This document shows, piece after piece, positions 31,633-31,760 of a DNA stretch of 31,760 nt. Below the pieces are notes generated by a model. That model was not told the DNA's origin, made no database searches, and saw only the letters and a program-made list of their open reading frames with translations. Origin of the DNA: Clostridiaceae bacterium (GTDB taxonomy: Bacteria; Bacillota; Clostridia; Oscillospirales; QAMX01); NCBI GenBank assembly GCA_016297585.1, contig JAEDGJ010000008.1, positions 1-31,760 on the forward strand, given 5' to 3'. Numbering within the stretch: position 1 is the stretch's first letter; each line of letters begins with the position of its first letter. The translations under genes and the position numbers were made by a program.

Positions 31633-31760
31633 TCATCCCTTCAGACTACCGACCATGACGCCCTTGACGAAGTATTTCTGGGCGAAGGGATAGGTCAGCA
31701 GAATCGGAACGGTCGCGACGATGATGAGAGAGTATTTCAGCAGCGCTTCCAGACCGATCA
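31633..31760 (-). CDS. Carbohydrate ABC transporter permease, C-terminal end (partial)
   Basis: The last 42 residues of a minus-strand gene enter from the right edge. They read as the C-terminus of a MalG/LplC/YtcP-type sugar ABC permease: a hydrophobic helix KYSLIIVATVPILLTYPF, then QKYFVKGVMVGSLKG and the stop. The ending YPF-QKYFVKGVM-GS-KG is very typical of the LplC group, which imports oligosaccharides in Firmicutes. The rest of the gene and any binding protein lie outside. It is the only minus-strand gene seen. Confidence 0.85.
   Translation of the reverse strand, partial: IGLEALLKYSLIIVATVPILLTYPFAQKYFVKGVMVGSLKG

Overview
The window is a GC-rich bacterial chromosome segment that reads as an anaerobic Clostridia-type Firmicute. 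I would guess the high-GC gut Oscillospirales/Christensenellales side, but that rests on gene order and not on any search. Support comes from several arrangements familiar in Clostridia: asp23-nusB-(TsaD-like)-xseA-xseB-ispA, dgt-dnaG-rpoD, whiA next to dnaE, and a TIGR03905-type TSCPD protein. Strong Shine-Dalgarno sites and frequent TTG/GTG starts fit too. All genes run on the plus strand except a truncated sugar ABC permease at the right edge. No tRNA, rRNA, CRISPR array, insertion sequence or phage gene was seen, and no gene-free stretch exceeds about 185 bases.

Layout. (1) 1-4827: 3' end of murB, whiA and dnaE, tightly packed. (2) 4864-14210: a clear promoter starts a long run of overlapping or nearly touching genes: Asp23 protein, nusB, TsaD-like paralog, xseA, xseB, ispA, YuiD/PAP2-like membrane protein, leuA, cimA, TSCPD protein, asnS. 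(3) 14211-17043: an aspartate-type aminotransferase translationally coupled to purB, closed by a strong terminator. (4) 17074-19705: two Gfo/Idh/MocA oxidoreductases, the second with its own promoter, and a small conserved protein. (5) 19760-22256: rpmE with its own promoter, structured leader and terminator, then hflX and a YigZ/IMPACT protein ending in a terminator. (6) 22303-29388: dgt-dnaG-rpoD, followed after 24 bases by an SGNH esterase, L-fucose isomerase and a RhaM-type mutarotase. (7) 29401-31571: radC, an amidohydrolase and a YbaK-type deacylase. (8) A bidirectional terminator separates these from the converging ABC permease.

Most of the content is core housekeeping: wall precursor synthesis, replication, primase and major sigma factor, exonuclease VII, prenyl synthesis, branched-chain amino acid entry steps, tRNA charging and purine synthesis. 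The accessory part is carbohydrate-related: fucose isomerase and mutarotase, SGNH esterase, two Gfo/Idh oxidoreductases and a sugar ABC permease, consistent with a glycan-using gut anaerobe.

I did not find a dramatic new system. The best leads are the TsaD paralog with altered motifs, the fucose genes placed behind rpoD without a visible promoter, the rpmE leader, an exact 18-base intergenic repeat, and a perfect inverted repeat inside cimA.
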